64,000 nucleotides of DNA, taken from positions 293,782-357,781 of the forward strand of contig NZ_JAGFMD010000003.1 in the NCBI RefSeq assembly GCF_017592825.1, in the 5' to 3' direction. The translations under genes and the position numbers were made by a program. The DNA comes from Roseivirga sp. E12. Lineage in GTDB: Bacteria > Bacteroidota > Bacteroidia > Cytophagales > Cyclobacteriaceae. Shown piece after piece: positions 43,561 to 52,223 of this stretch; position 1 is the stretch's first letter; every line of letters starts with the position of its first letter. The notes beneath the pieces are model-generated. The model was not told the origin of the DNA and ran no database searches. It saw nothing but the letters and a program-made list of their open reading frames with translations.

Positions 43561-45842
43561 CAGATCACCACAATTTTGCCTACAAATGTTTCTGACCCAT
43601 CGGCACTTGAACTAAACAATAAGTAAACACCAGACTTAACCCGCGTTCCGTTAGCATCTCTGGCATTCCAAAGAGATGTGCTTCCATTTGATCGAATTTC
43701 CCTTACCAGTTTACCTGAAACATCCGTAATCTTTACAAAGGCATTATTGGCCAGTCCGTTGATCACTATGTTTCCCTGGAACGATGGATTTACAGGGTTA
43801 GGGTAAATCTCTACGTTCACATGTTGTTCTGTTCCTAATGTAGCGTCACTTCTGAAAGAGACAGTTCCCTTGTCAGTTCCTATAAAAAGTTCGCCTGACG
43901 GTGGGTCCAGAAACAAGGCATTCACTTGGTTCGAGGGAAGTGGACTATTGTCAACAGTGAAGTGATAAATGAGCTCTTCTCCTGTTTCACTAAAAAGCCA
44001 AAGGCCATTATTTTTTGTTCCGAACCACTTACGATTCGCAGGATCGATAACCACTTGAGTGATAAATTCATCACGAAGTAATAATCTATTCTCAAAGATG
44101 GGCACATTGGCAGTCAACGCTCTGTTTTCAAGAACTATTGAAGGGTTCGGAAAGAAGGCAATTCCCTGATTGGTGCCCACCCAGAGAAAGAAATTCTGGT
44201 CGATGGCCATATCAGTCACTTCCGAGCCGGGAAGACCTCCCTGTCCACCATTAGTATTGAGGCTTCTTGTCCTATTTGTTGTCTCATCAAAAACTACAAT
44301 ACCCCCACCTCTTGCCGGATCGATACTCATCCACTTATTCCCATCCGGTGTGATAAACAGGTCCTTTGGGGATCTTCCGAAGGTTGCTGGAAGCGAGTAT
44401 GCTGTCCATTCATTAGACGAAGTATTGAGAGAGTAGAGGGAGTTTGACCTATCCGGTGTGGTGATCCATAGAAGGTCTCTGTCTTGACTAGCCATAGACG
44501 AGACATTATATGATCCGTTTAAAAAACTGGGAATCGATCCTTGGTTAAACGCTTGAATCAAATCTGTTGAATTGTCAATAGTGCTACCCCCTGAAAACAA
44601 GCCCTGATCGAATGAGGAAAATACAGGAGCCGAAATATTGTTCTCATTGACTATACCAAAATCAAGATCAGTCAAGTTGCTGATTGGCAGGCCGCTTTCA
44701 TTCCTGGGCTCAAATGAAGACCAAGTTTTGTTAGCCAAATTCAACCTCGATATAGTTGAGGGTGTTTGATTGTCAAGCCAATAGACGCTTTGGTCAAAAC
44801 CCGTTGGTTTTAACAATACATCTGTTGCCGGGCCAGCCGGTTTAAGACTATTGGGTGGAGTACTTAAGCTATTGAACTGAAGAAGTCCTTGGTCGGAACT
44901 CCCCAACCAAAACTGGTTGTTGAATCGCTCAAATTCATTAAAGACTTGTCCACTTTCGGCATCGAGTTGCTTTGATAGAGCATTGTTGTTCCCCTGCCAA
45001 AGTTCGTTCTCAGTTAATAGAAATAGTTCGGTTGTATTAGAAAGCCCAAGATCAGTGATTGGTCGATTAAAGTTTTGACTGAAATTCCACTGGCCAGCAT
45101 CATACATAAATAAATCTGAATCTGAGGTGGCGTAAATTTGGCCGTTCAGATGAGTAATGTGCTGAAATGGAATGCCAGTTAAGGTTCGCCTCCAATTATT
45201 GAAATCTTGACGATTTATATTGGTGGCGAGACTTGCCGAGAGAATACCGCTTTCCGTAGCAGCATAAATACTATCATTAGTAAATGCTGTTTTGTATACG
45301 ATTAACTCATCACCATTGATACCAAGGTTTTGATAGGCCTCTGTGATTTCGTCCCTTGCAATGTCATAAACAACGATGCCTACATCTCCTGAAAAATAGA
45401 TTTGACCACCTACTTTCTCAATATGAAGTATGCGTTTACTTGAGGAGATATTCGATTCACGGATTGTACCGATTGTTTTCACGTTACCATTTGACCAGAA
45501 GTCTATATTACCATTTTGGTAAGCGACAATCAGCTGGTCAGTGTCTGCATCAAACAAAATGGTGCCAATGCCAACACCAGAAAGGCCATTGTTTTTGTTG
45601 ATTAAGTTGAGGCTGTTGTCTTCTAAATCATAAAAGAAAATAGCATTGTTGGTGGAGGCAAAGACTTTATTGTCACCGCTGGTGACAGTTCTTACATCTG
45701 AATAACTAAAGTGAGTCCTCCAGCTAAGAATGGGTATACTACTTTGGGCAATTGACTTTTGGCTTAAAAAAGCCAGCGACAGACAAATAGCCAGTAGGAA
45801 ACTAGTGCTCCTTTTTATCCAGCTTTTCTTTCTGTCCTTCAT
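43560..45842 (-). CDS. porZ: Type IX secretion system protein PorZ
   Basis: 760 residues from the ATG at 45840-45842 (MKDRKKSWIKRS), which places the signal peptide correctly (FLLAICLSLAFLSQKSIA); the longer frame runs into tdk. The propeller starts WRTHFSYSDVRTVTSGDNKVF (split), with NGLSGVGIGTILFDADTDQL. A second propeller follows, then a C-terminal sorting domain (EQHVNVEIYPNPVNPSFQG, FVKITDVSGKLVREI, NGTRVKSGVYLLFSS). PorZ is part of the cell-surface attachment complex of T9SS and delivers anionic lipopolysaccharide for cargo anchoring in Porphyromonas. Linked to recO and overlapping tdk by 41 bases. Confidence 0.88.
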   Translation of the reverse strand: MKDRKKSWIKRSTSFLLAICLSLAFLSQKSIAQSSIPILSWRTHFSYSDVRTVTSGDNKVFASTNNAIFFYDLEDNSLNLINKNNGLSGVGIGTILFDADTDQLIVAYQNGNIDFWSNGNVKTIGTIRESNISSSKRILHIEKVGGQIYFSGDVGIVVYDIARDEITEAYQNLGINGDELIVYKTAFTNDSIYAATESGILSASLATNINRQDFNNWRRTLTGIPFQHITHLNGQIYATSDSDLFMYDAGQWNFSQNFNRPITDLGLSNTTELFLLTENELWQGNNNALSKQLDAESGQVFNEFERFNNQFWLGSSDQGLLQFNSLSTPPNSLKPAGPATDVLLKPTGFDQSVYWLDNQTPSTISRLNLANKTWSSFEPRNESGLPISNLTDLDFGIVNENNISAPVFSSFDQGLFSGGSTIDNSTDLIQAFNQGSIPSFLNGSYNVSSMASQDRDLLWITTPDRSNSLYSLNTSSNEWTAYSLPATFGRSPKDLFITPDGNKWMSIDPARGGGIVVFDETTNRTRSLNTNGGQGGLPGSEVTDMAIDQNFFLWVGTNQGIAFFPNPSIVLENRALTANVPIFENRLLLRDEFITQVVIDPANRKWFGTKNNGLWLFSETGEELIYHFTVDNSPLPSNQVNALFLDPPSGELFIGTDKGTVSFRSDATLGTEQHVNVEIYPNPVNPSFQGNIVINGLANNAFVKITDVSGKLVREIRSNGSTSLWNARDANGTRVKSGVYLLFSSSADGSETFVGKIVVI

Positions 45843-46407
45843 AGAAATATTTCCTGTTGCGTGCTTCGTAGATATCGGCTTCACCAACCTCAACTGTCTT
45901 TTCAGAATCTGTAAGTTTATATGAGAACGAAGCCAATGACCCACTTATGGTACAAATGGCATGGAGCTTTGTGACGAATTCTGCAATGGCCAAGAGATAG
46001 GGCATAGGGCCAAAAGGTTTACCACTGGCATCCATATCGAGACCAGCTACAATTACTCTTTTTCCACTGTTGGCCAGCTTTCGACTCACATCAACAATTT
46101 GATCGTCAAAGAACTGCGCCTCATCTATGCCAATGACATCACTGTCACCTGCTAGCAGTAGAATGTCAGAAGCAAATTGGACAGGTGTCGAGCGAATTGC
46201 TGTTTTATTATGGGACACCACATCTTCTTCATCATATCTAGTGTCTATGGCTGGTTTGAAGATTTCCACATTTTGTTTGGCAATATCGGCACGTCTGAGC
46301 CTTCGGATAAGCTCTTCAGTCTTTCCCGAAAACATGCATCCACATATCACCTCAATGCTGCCTGAGGTATGTTCACCTGATATCTTCGATTGTGGTTCTA
46401 GAAACAT
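45802..46407 (-). CDS. tdk: Thymidine kinase, zinc-cysteine-depleted
   Basis: 201 residues. P-loop ICGCMFSGKTEELIRR (about 21-36), Walker B with catalytic Glu96 in GIDEAQFFDD and the DMDASGKPFGPMPYLL lid. In most type II thymidine kinases a lasso domain holds zinc with four cysteines; here only Cys152 (LHAICTISGS) remains, with Ser155, Asn184 and Tyr187 at the other sites (YEARNRKYF). It phosphorylates thymidine in salvage. Its 3' end overlaps the start of porZ by 41 bases. Confidence 0.93.
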   Translation of the reverse strand: MFLEPQSKISGEHTSGSIEVICGCMFSGKTEELIRRLRRADIAKQNVEIFKPAIDTRYDEEDVVSHNKTAIRSTPVQFASDILLLAGDSDVIGIDEAQFFDDQIVDVSRKLANSGKRVIVAGLDMDASGKPFGPMPYLLAIAEFVTKLHAICTISGSLASFSYKLTDSEKTVEVGEADIYEARNRKYFYEGQKEKLDKKEH

Positions 46408-46408
46408 T

Positions 46409-46732
46409 TCAGTCGGTATAGTTCATGTGAGGAAACTTGTTGACTTCAGCAACACTGATTTCTACGTCTTCTTTTAGCTTATTCTGACAAGACAATCTCT
46501 CATTGTCTTTCAATTTGCCCAGTGCTCTGAATTTAGTCTCGGCTTCAGAATCAGGGTCAAAGCTTTCTATTCCTGAATGTACAACCATTTTGCAAGTTGT
46601 GCATCTACCTTTGGCACCGCAAGCATGCATCCAATCTACATCGGCATTATGAATAGCATTCAATATGCTGGACGAACTGTCGTTAGCAATGATGACTTTA
46701 TTGTTCAGATTTCGAATCAGGATTTTGGGCAT
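46409..46732 (-). CDS. 2Fe-2S ferredoxin
   Basis: 107 residues from the ATG at 46730-46732 (MPKILIRNLNNKV); an earlier in-frame Met adds seven unlikely residues. The cluster ligands are Cys38, Cys44 and Cys47 in HACGAKGRCTTCKMVV and Cys82 in RLSCQNKL, the adrenodoxin/plant type with spacing C-x5-C-x2-C. It is a soluble electron carrier with no obvious redox partner here. One base separates it from tdk. It is divergent from the 330-residue unknown, with only 33 bases between the start codons. Confidence 0.92.
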   Translation of the reverse strand: MPKILIRNLNNKVIIANDSSSSILNAIHNADVDWMHACGAKGRCTTCKMVVHSGIESFDPDSEAETKFRALGKLKDNERLSCQNKLKEDVEISVAEVNKFPHMNYTD

Positions 46733-46765
46733 AATGCTTAATTTACAAATCAAAAGAAATAAGCG

Positions 46766-47758
46766 ATGCGCTACAAGTTAAAGCACGAAGCAGTTAGTGA
46801 AATAAGTGAATTAATTGGCCAAGACATAGTTGATCAATCCTTCCAGAGTTTTGATAAAATTGATGGGGAAAGGTTGATCTCACTGACCAACTCGAGGCAG
46901 GTAAATTCCTTTATTATTCGATCGCTTTTCAACCAATGGAGAAACGAAGTTGAAAGACTCGAAAGTCCCTACTTCGACTTTAACCATGAAAGAGTTAAAG
47001 AGGCACTGAAGGCTTTCATGAATGTACTTTCAAACCATATCAGTATTGATAAGGCGCATTTAACGCCACTGCTGGTAAAGGCAATTGAAGATGCTATACT
47101 AATCTCTTTCCAACCTAAGAGTTATTTGGAAAGTATCTTGGATCGAATAGAGAAGCCTCAAGATTTTAGATTACAGTTCAAATACATTAAGACCAATCGT
47201 GACTTGTTCAAAGTATTAGTAGATAAGATCGGTGATTTTGATACTAAGGCGAGCATCATGCATTCATATGATGAGTTAGACTTTACTCAACTTGAATCAG
47301 TTGACGCTAATGAGTTTTTGCAAAAACTTGGAGTTGAAGGCCGAATGGATGAACTGTTCGAGGTGATTGAAGAGCCAAAACCCGAACCTGTTATTGTAGA
47401 GCCTGTGGTAGAAGTCGAGACTATTGTTGATAGCGAAGAGCCTACTGACCCTGACCAGCCTGTTACCATCAACGACAAATTTGACCCACAACAGAAGGGA
47501 ATGACTTTGGCTGAGAAGCTGCAACGCAAAATGAATCAGTCTATTGAAGCGACCTTAACACTGAATGAAAAGTTCATGTTCCAAAACAACCTATTCGGTG
47601 GCGATAATGCTCAAATGCGGGAGGCCTTTGCTAGTGTTGACCAAGCCGTGGATCTTACTGATGCTCTAAATCGGGCGAATGCATTCAACACGGGTTGGGA
47701 TATGGATAGTGAAGAGGTGGAAGCCTTTATGAACGTTTTAGAAAGACGTTTTGCCTGA
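46766..47758 (+). CDS. Conserved protein of unknown function (330 residues)
   Basis: Soluble, no signal or membrane segment. Helical N-terminal region (about 1-205), then an acidic Pro/Glu/Val-rich linker (about 205-245, PKPEPVIVEPVVEVETIVDS), then a C-terminal helical block with NQSIEATLTLNEKFMFQNNL and FGGDNAQMREAFASVDQAVD, ending WDMDSEEVEAFMNVLERRF. I recall similar C-terminal blocks in Bacteroidota genomes near cell-division or envelope genes, but know no function. It ends at the base next to the convergent rodA, and its divergent neighbour is the ferredoxin gene. The charged linker suggests a scaffold or adaptor; that is a guess. Confidence 0.75.
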   Translation: MRYKLKHEAVSEISELIGQDIVDQSFQSFDKIDGERLISLTNSRQVNSFIIRSLFNQWRNEVERLESPYFDFNHERVKEALKAFMNVLSNHISIDKAHLTPLLVKAIEDAILISFQPKSYLESILDRIEKPQDFRLQFKYIKTNRDLFKVLVDKIGDFDTKASIMHSYDELDFTQLESVDANEFLQKLGVEGRMDELFEVIEEPKPEPVIVEPVVEVETIVDSEEPTDPDQPVTINDKFDPQQKGMTLAEKLQRKMNQSIEATLTLNEKFMFQNNLFGGDNAQMREAFASVDQAVDLTDALNRANAFNTGWDMDSEEVEAFMNVLERRFA

Positions 47759-49033
47759 CTAACCCCTCATTAGTACTTGTGTTCTGTGCATATCTATCTT
47801 CAGCAGCACAAAGAGCATAATGGTAAAGGACCACAAAGAAGAACCACCATAGCTAAAGAAAGGAAGAGGTATTCCTACCACTGGAAAGAGCCCAATCGTC
47901 ATCGCAATATTAATGGTGAAGTGAAAGAAGATTATCCCTGCAATACTATAACCGTAAATTCTTGCAAACTGTGACTTTTGTCGCTCGGCAATGAATACTA
48001 TTCTCATCATCAGTGCTATAAAGAGGGCAATGATGAAGGCGCATCCTAACCAGCCGTGCTCCTCGGCAAGCGTACTGAAGATGAAATCGGTACTTTGCTC
48101 AGGAACGAAATCAAATTTCGTCTGTGTACCATCCAGAAACCCCTTGCCTGAAAACCCTCCTGAACCGATAGCAATCTTGGATTGGTTCAGGTTATAACCG
48201 GCCCCTTGTGGATCGACAGTGTCTGGATAGAAAATTACCAGAATGCGGTCTCGTTGATACTTAGGCAACACCTCGTCAAATGCATAGTTAAAGCCTGAAG
48301 AAAAGCCGATTCCGGCTCCAACGATGAGCAGGGTGAGTAGAATATTCTTTAGGGATTTTGAGGTCAGTAAAATCCAAATCACTCCTACAGATCCGAGTAT
48401 TATAGCAATGATATGAATGGGTAAGACAATGGTAAGAACACCAATAATAACTAAAGACAGGCCTGCAACCAGATAAATGGGAGGGAGCCCTTCTCTAAAA
48501 ATTGGAATGACAAATGAAAAGAAGATGAGCGCAGAACCTAGGTCTGGTTGTAGCATAATGAGACACACCGGAAAGAGCATTATCACAAATGCGGTCAATT
48601 GACTTTTGAACTCGGTGAGCTTTACACTATTGGTAGAAATGTACCTGCCTAATAGCAGAGCTGTGGCGAACTTGGTAAACTCTGACGGCTGCAACCTGAA
48701 TGATCCAAATTGAAACCAGGCCTTTGCACCATTAATCTCCTTACCGACTATAACCACAGCTATAAGTAAAAGAATGAAAACGCCATAAAGCAATGGAGCC
48801 ACAGACTCATAAATCCTAAAGTCTAAGAGAAGAATGACTATAATCAGAATTATGGAAGTGCCGATCCAAAGAACTTGCTTGCCAGAATTGATACTCATAT
48901 CGAGTATGCTCAGGTCAGCAACCGGGTCGTATATGGAGGCATAGATGTTGAACCAACCTAGCGTAACTAGTATGAAATACAAAAAGACTGTCAGCCAATC
49001 TAGGTTCGCGAAAAAGCCACCCTCTCTACTCAA
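47759..49033 (-). CDS. rodA: Rod-shape-determining peptidoglycan polymerase RodA (SEDS)
   Basis: 424 residues with about ten membrane helices. SEDS strings: NGAKAWFQFGSFRLQPSEFTK (split at Ser109), MLQPDLGSALIFF, YQRDRILVIFYPDTVDPQGAGYNLNQS (split) and AIGSGGFSGKGFLDGTQTKF, plus VVGIPLPFFSYGGSS near the C terminus. The Asp in MLQPDLGSA corresponds to the catalytic acidic residue of SEDS glycosyltransferases. It polymerises glycan strands in the elongasome with its partner PBP2, encoded directly upstream with a 4-base overlap. Confidence 0.97.
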   Translation of the reverse strand: MSREGGFFANLDWLTVFLYFILVTLGWFNIYASIYDPVADLSILDMSINSGKQVLWIGTSIILIIVILLLDFRIYESVAPLLYGVFILLLIAVVIVGKEINGAKAWFQFGSFRLQPSEFTKFATALLLGRYISTNSVKLTEFKSQLTAFVIMLFPVCLIMLQPDLGSALIFFSFVIPIFREGLPPIYLVAGLSLVIIGVLTIVLPIHIIAIILGSVGVIWILLTSKSLKNILLTLLIVGAGIGFSSGFNYAFDEVLPKYQRDRILVIFYPDTVDPQGAGYNLNQSKIAIGSGGFSGKGFLDGTQTKFDFVPEQSTDFIFSTLAEEHGWLGCAFIIALFIALMMRIVFIAERQKSQFARIYGYSIAGIIFFHFTINIAMTIGLFPVVGIPLPFFSYGGSSLWSFTIMLFVLLKIDMHRTQVLMRG

Positions 49034-50859
49034 TTGACCTCCTCGTCCTCGTCTATAAAGTCACCCTTTAAGACATACGCTTCTCGATTCCACCAATTCT
49101 TTTTGATGTAGCCACGCAAAAACTTTTCGATGATAAGACTTGCTGTCATTCCAGCTGCTCGTCCTCCCATTCCTGAGTTTTCAACATATACTGCTATGGC
49201 TATTTTAGGATTGTCTCGAGGTGCGAAAGCCATAAAGACTGAATGATCAAGACTTTCGTCTTTAACGCCATTCTCGGCAGTACCTGTTTTACCAATAATT
49301 TCGATGTCATTAATTATAGCTCGAGGTGCAGTTTGCTTCACGGCCTGGGCCATGCCCTCAATAATTTCAGGATAATATTCATTTCCATTACCCACGTAGA
49401 CCTTCTCATGTTCAAAAGGTGTAATGACTCCGTTATCCTCAACGGCTCTTATTAGATGTGGCTTTATATAATAACCTCTGTTAGCAATTGTGGCTCCTAG
49501 ATTGGCCACTTGTAAGGGTGTGACAAGCATTTCGCCTTGGCCAATAGCCAATGACTGTATATTACTGTAGGCCCAACGATTCCTTCCATATACTCCATCA
49601 TAGTATTCAACATCCGGAACTTTACCGGCCACTTCTCCGTGAACATCAATTCCCAACCTACTTCCAAAGCCGAACTGCCGAACTGCTTTGGTCCACTTTT
49701 CCATGCCTAACCTGCTATCGACAAAATAACTTTGGGACTCACCTCTGGTGATTAAGCGTCTCATTATTTCAACGAAATAATTATTGGAAGAATAGCGAAG
49801 CCCCTTCCTAACATCATAAGTTCCGGCAGGAGCATGGTCTCCAATCTTCGTCAGGTCTACTTTAACTTTTTCATCTGTAGTAGTAACCCCCACATCCAAT
49901 GCGATCAGCGCTTGTACAGTTTTGAAGATTGAGCCGGGAGGATAAGTCGCCATAATGGGGCGGTTGAATAGTGGGGAGGTGGTATCAGATCTGATCTTCT
50001 CAAAATTATCCCCCAGATACTTCCCTGTTAATAGGTTAGGATCATAAGTAGGGGCAGAGGCCATTACAAGTACTTCTCCTGTAGATGGTTCTATGGCAAC
50101 CACACTACCTCGCTTTCCCGCTAATAACTTTTCTGCATATGCTTGTAGGTCGAGATCAATTGTGCTAATCAAATTTTTCCCAGGAATGGATAATGTATCT
50201 ATGGCTCCGTCTTTATAGGATCCTTTGTCAATTCCCCGAACGTTCACCATCTTATAGCTAACACCTCTTTCTCCTCTCAATTCTGGCTCATAGTACTCTT
50301 CCAGACCCGTAACCCCGATATAGTCTCCCGCTTGGTAGCCAGAAGAGTCTTTTGCTAACTGTGAAGGGTTGATCTCACCAATGTAACCAAGTTCATTAGC
50401 TAGTATGGGTTGAGAATATCTCCGGACTGTTCTTGGGTTAACATAGAACCCATTGAGCTTATAAAGTTGGTCTTGAATTTGAGCATATTTCTCGTGTGAG
50501 ATTTTCTTCAAAAACACGGATGGTTTGACCCGAGAGTAGCGCTTTGTTCTTTTAATATTCTCATCAAATTCCTCGCGGGTAATGTCAAAGAGGTTGCAGA
50601 ACTCTGTGGTATCAGGAATGTGGACGTCCCTTGGGACTACCATTAGGTCATAGATAGGCTCATTGTAAACTATGAGTTCTTGGTTTCTATCATAGATTAA
50701 ACCTCTAAAAGGGTATTCAACAATTCTTTGAAGAATATTTCGCTCAGCTTTAGTGCGGTAGGTATCGTCAGCCACTTGAAGGGCGAACAATCGCACAAGA
50801 AATACCAGCCCAATGAAGATGAAGAAAATTTGTATGATATATCGTCTATTCTCCAACAT
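49030..50859 (-). CDS. mrdA: Penicillin-binding protein 2 (elongasome transpeptidase)
   Basis: 609 residues. One N-terminal membrane helix (about 7-27), dimerisation domain (about 50-230, with YRTKAERNILQRI and RGLIYDRNQELIVYNEP), and transpeptidase domain: SxxK in TYPPGSIFKTVQALI, SxN in YSSNNYFVEIMR and KTG in IIGKTGTAENGVK. The string GLEEYYEPELRGERG is typical of PBP2. It crosslinks glycan strands made by RodA. Part of the five-gene mre/mrd operon: 3 bases after mreD and overlapping rodA by 4. Confidence 0.97.
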   Translation of the reverse strand: MLENRRYIIQIFFIFIGLVFLVRLFALQVADDTYRTKAERNILQRIVEYPFRGLIYDRNQELIVYNEPIYDLMVVPRDVHIPDTTEFCNLFDITREEFDENIKRTKRYSRVKPSVFLKKISHEKYAQIQDQLYKLNGFYVNPRTVRRYSQPILANELGYIGEINPSQLAKDSSGYQAGDYIGVTGLEEYYEPELRGERGVSYKMVNVRGIDKGSYKDGAIDTLSIPGKNLISTIDLDLQAYAEKLLAGKRGSVVAIEPSTGEVLVMASAPTYDPNLLTGKYLGDNFEKIRSDTTSPLFNRPIMATYPPGSIFKTVQALIALDVGVTTTDEKVKVDLTKIGDHAPAGTYDVRKGLRYSSNNYFVEIMRRLITRGESQSYFVDSRLGMEKWTKAVRQFGFGSRLGIDVHGEVAGKVPDVEYYDGVYGRNRWAYSNIQSLAIGQGEMLVTPLQVANLGATIANRGYYIKPHLIRAVEDNGVITPFEHEKVYVGNGNEYYPEIIEGMAQAVKQTAPRAIINDIEIIGKTGTAENGVKDESLDHSVFMAFAPRDNPKIAIAVYVENSGMGGRAAGMTASLIIEKFLRGYIKKNWWNREAYVLKGDFIDEDEEVN

Positions 50860-50862
50860 GGC

Positions 50863-51375
50863 CTACCTCGCTTTTGAATAGAAAAGATATTGCAGAATCA
50901 CCACAAAAAAAAGTGTAACTACAGTAGTTATCAGTGCTTTGGATAATATGATCCAGAAAAGCCCAGTATTTCCTGCCTCGATGAAAAGTACAGTCAATGA
51001 ATAGACTAAAACCAGAGGTAACGAATAAATCATATACCATCCAAGGCCGTAATTTGGGATTATGGGAAGGTGGTTTACTTCATAGCCACTTCTAGGCACG
51101 TTGAGGTTAAGCCAGTAAGGTTTTAAGAACATGATAAGAACACCAGCAGCTGCATGTATGCCAATGGTTTGGTAGAAAAGGTCAACTACTATCCCAATGA
51201 TTAGGGCAATGACCATTCCTAGGCCGATACTCACTTCTCTAGGAAGACTCAATAAGAACAGAAGATAGATGAAGCAAAACCCCATGTTGAAGAACACAAA
51301 GTTTCTAAACACCAATACCTGTAAAGGCACTAATACAGCTAGACTTACGATCAATGTGATGATGCTCCTATTCAT
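50863..51375 (-). CDS. mreD: Rod-shape-determining protein MreD
   Basis: 170 residues, about five membrane helices: ITLIVSLAVLVPLQVLVF, FIYLLFLLSLPREVSIGLGM (split), AGVLIMFLKPYWLN, and a last segment ending TLFFVVILQYLFYSKAR. The MreD-typical string GLGMVIALIIGIVVDLFYQT is present at about 52-71. It bridges MreC and the MreB machinery at the membrane; sequence conservation in the family is low, so the operon position between mreC and mrdA is the main support. Confidence 0.9.
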   Translation of the reverse strand: MNRSIITLIVSLAVLVPLQVLVFRNFVFFNMGFCFIYLLFLLSLPREVSIGLGMVIALIIGIVVDLFYQTIGIHAAAGVLIMFLKPYWLNLNVPRSGYEVNHLPIIPNYGLGWYMIYSLPLVLVYSLTVLFIEAGNTGLFWIILSKALITTVVTLFFVVILQYLFYSKAR

Positions 51376-52217
51376 TGGATATCTATTGGGTTAGAATTAC
51401 TCAATGAATCCTGTTCTTGCTTGCGCACATTTTCGATTACATAGACATATGACAGTCGGCCAAAATCTACACTCAAGTCTATATCAATATTGAGGTAGGT
51501 GTTGTTTGCGTCACGTTTACTGCTTTCAACTGTACCGATCATTATATCTTTTGGGAAGATTGCATTGAAGCTCGAGGTAACGATTGTATCTCCTACTTGG
51601 ACATTTACATCTGGAGTAATAAAAAGCAGCTTTGCGATCTTTGGGTTACGACCATCCCATTGAACAGTACCAATCCTATCTGAGCCTTTGTGCTTTGCAG
51701 AGAAAGAGTTCCTAGTATTAAGCAATGAAATGCCTTCAGAATAGTTTTTTGAAACGGATCTGATCTTTCCAACAACTCCGAATGGACTAACCACTCCCAT
51801 TTCAGCTGTAATACCATCTTTACTGCCCTTGTTAATCATGAAGAAGTTATTGGCCAGCCGAACATTGTTCCTAACAATTTCAGCATATCTTAAGATGTAC
51901 TCCATAGAGTCTGCTGTGTCAGCCTCAATGCTGTAGCTGCTTAACGAATCAAGGGGAATCCTAGGTTGAGCAAGTAATAACTCATGGAGCCTAGCATTTT
52001 CTTCAGCCAATTCTCGATTAACTCGTTTGAGTCCAAAGTAGTCGCCAATGTTATCGGAAGACTCGGTAACCGAACCTATAACGTTTGCAGATGATTTAAG
52101 ATAAGCACTTCGCTGATAGTCATTGTTTGAGACAATAAGCGAGATGCATATCAACTCTAGAAATAGAAAGATGAAGAATGCGCGGTATTTAACTAGAAAT
52201 GCTAGTAGCTGACCCAT
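51372..52217 (-). CDS. mreC: Rod-shape-determining protein MreC
   Basis: 281 residues. One N-terminal membrane helix (FFIFLFLELICISLIV), a coiled coil (about 60-90, VNRELAEENARLHELLL), then the beta-domain pair with AEIVRNNVRLANNFFMINKG, GITAEMGVVSPFGVVGKI, QVGDTIVTSSFNAIFPKDI and the last strands ending SYVYVIENV. Periplasmic scaffold that activates PBP2-RodA. It follows mreB after 6 bases and overlaps mreD by 4. Confidence 0.95.
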   Translation of the reverse strand: MGQLLAFLVKYRAFFIFLFLELICISLIVSNNDYQRSAYLKSSANVIGSVTESSDNIGDYFGLKRVNRELAEENARLHELLLAQPRIPLDSLSSYSIEADTADSMEYILRYAEIVRNNVRLANNFFMINKGSKDGITAEMGVVSPFGVVGKIRSVSKNYSEGISLLNTRNSFSAKHKGSDRIGTVQWDGRNPKIAKLLFITPDVNVQVGDTIVTSSFNAIFPKDIMIGTVESSKRDANNTYLNIDIDLSVDFGRLSYVYVIENVRKQEQDSLSNSNPIDIQ

Positions 52218-52223
52218 TCATTC

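Noticed and set aside
45843..45944. Upstream extension of porZ
   Set aside because: It lies within tdk and would bury the signal peptide; the Met at 45842 gives a normal one.
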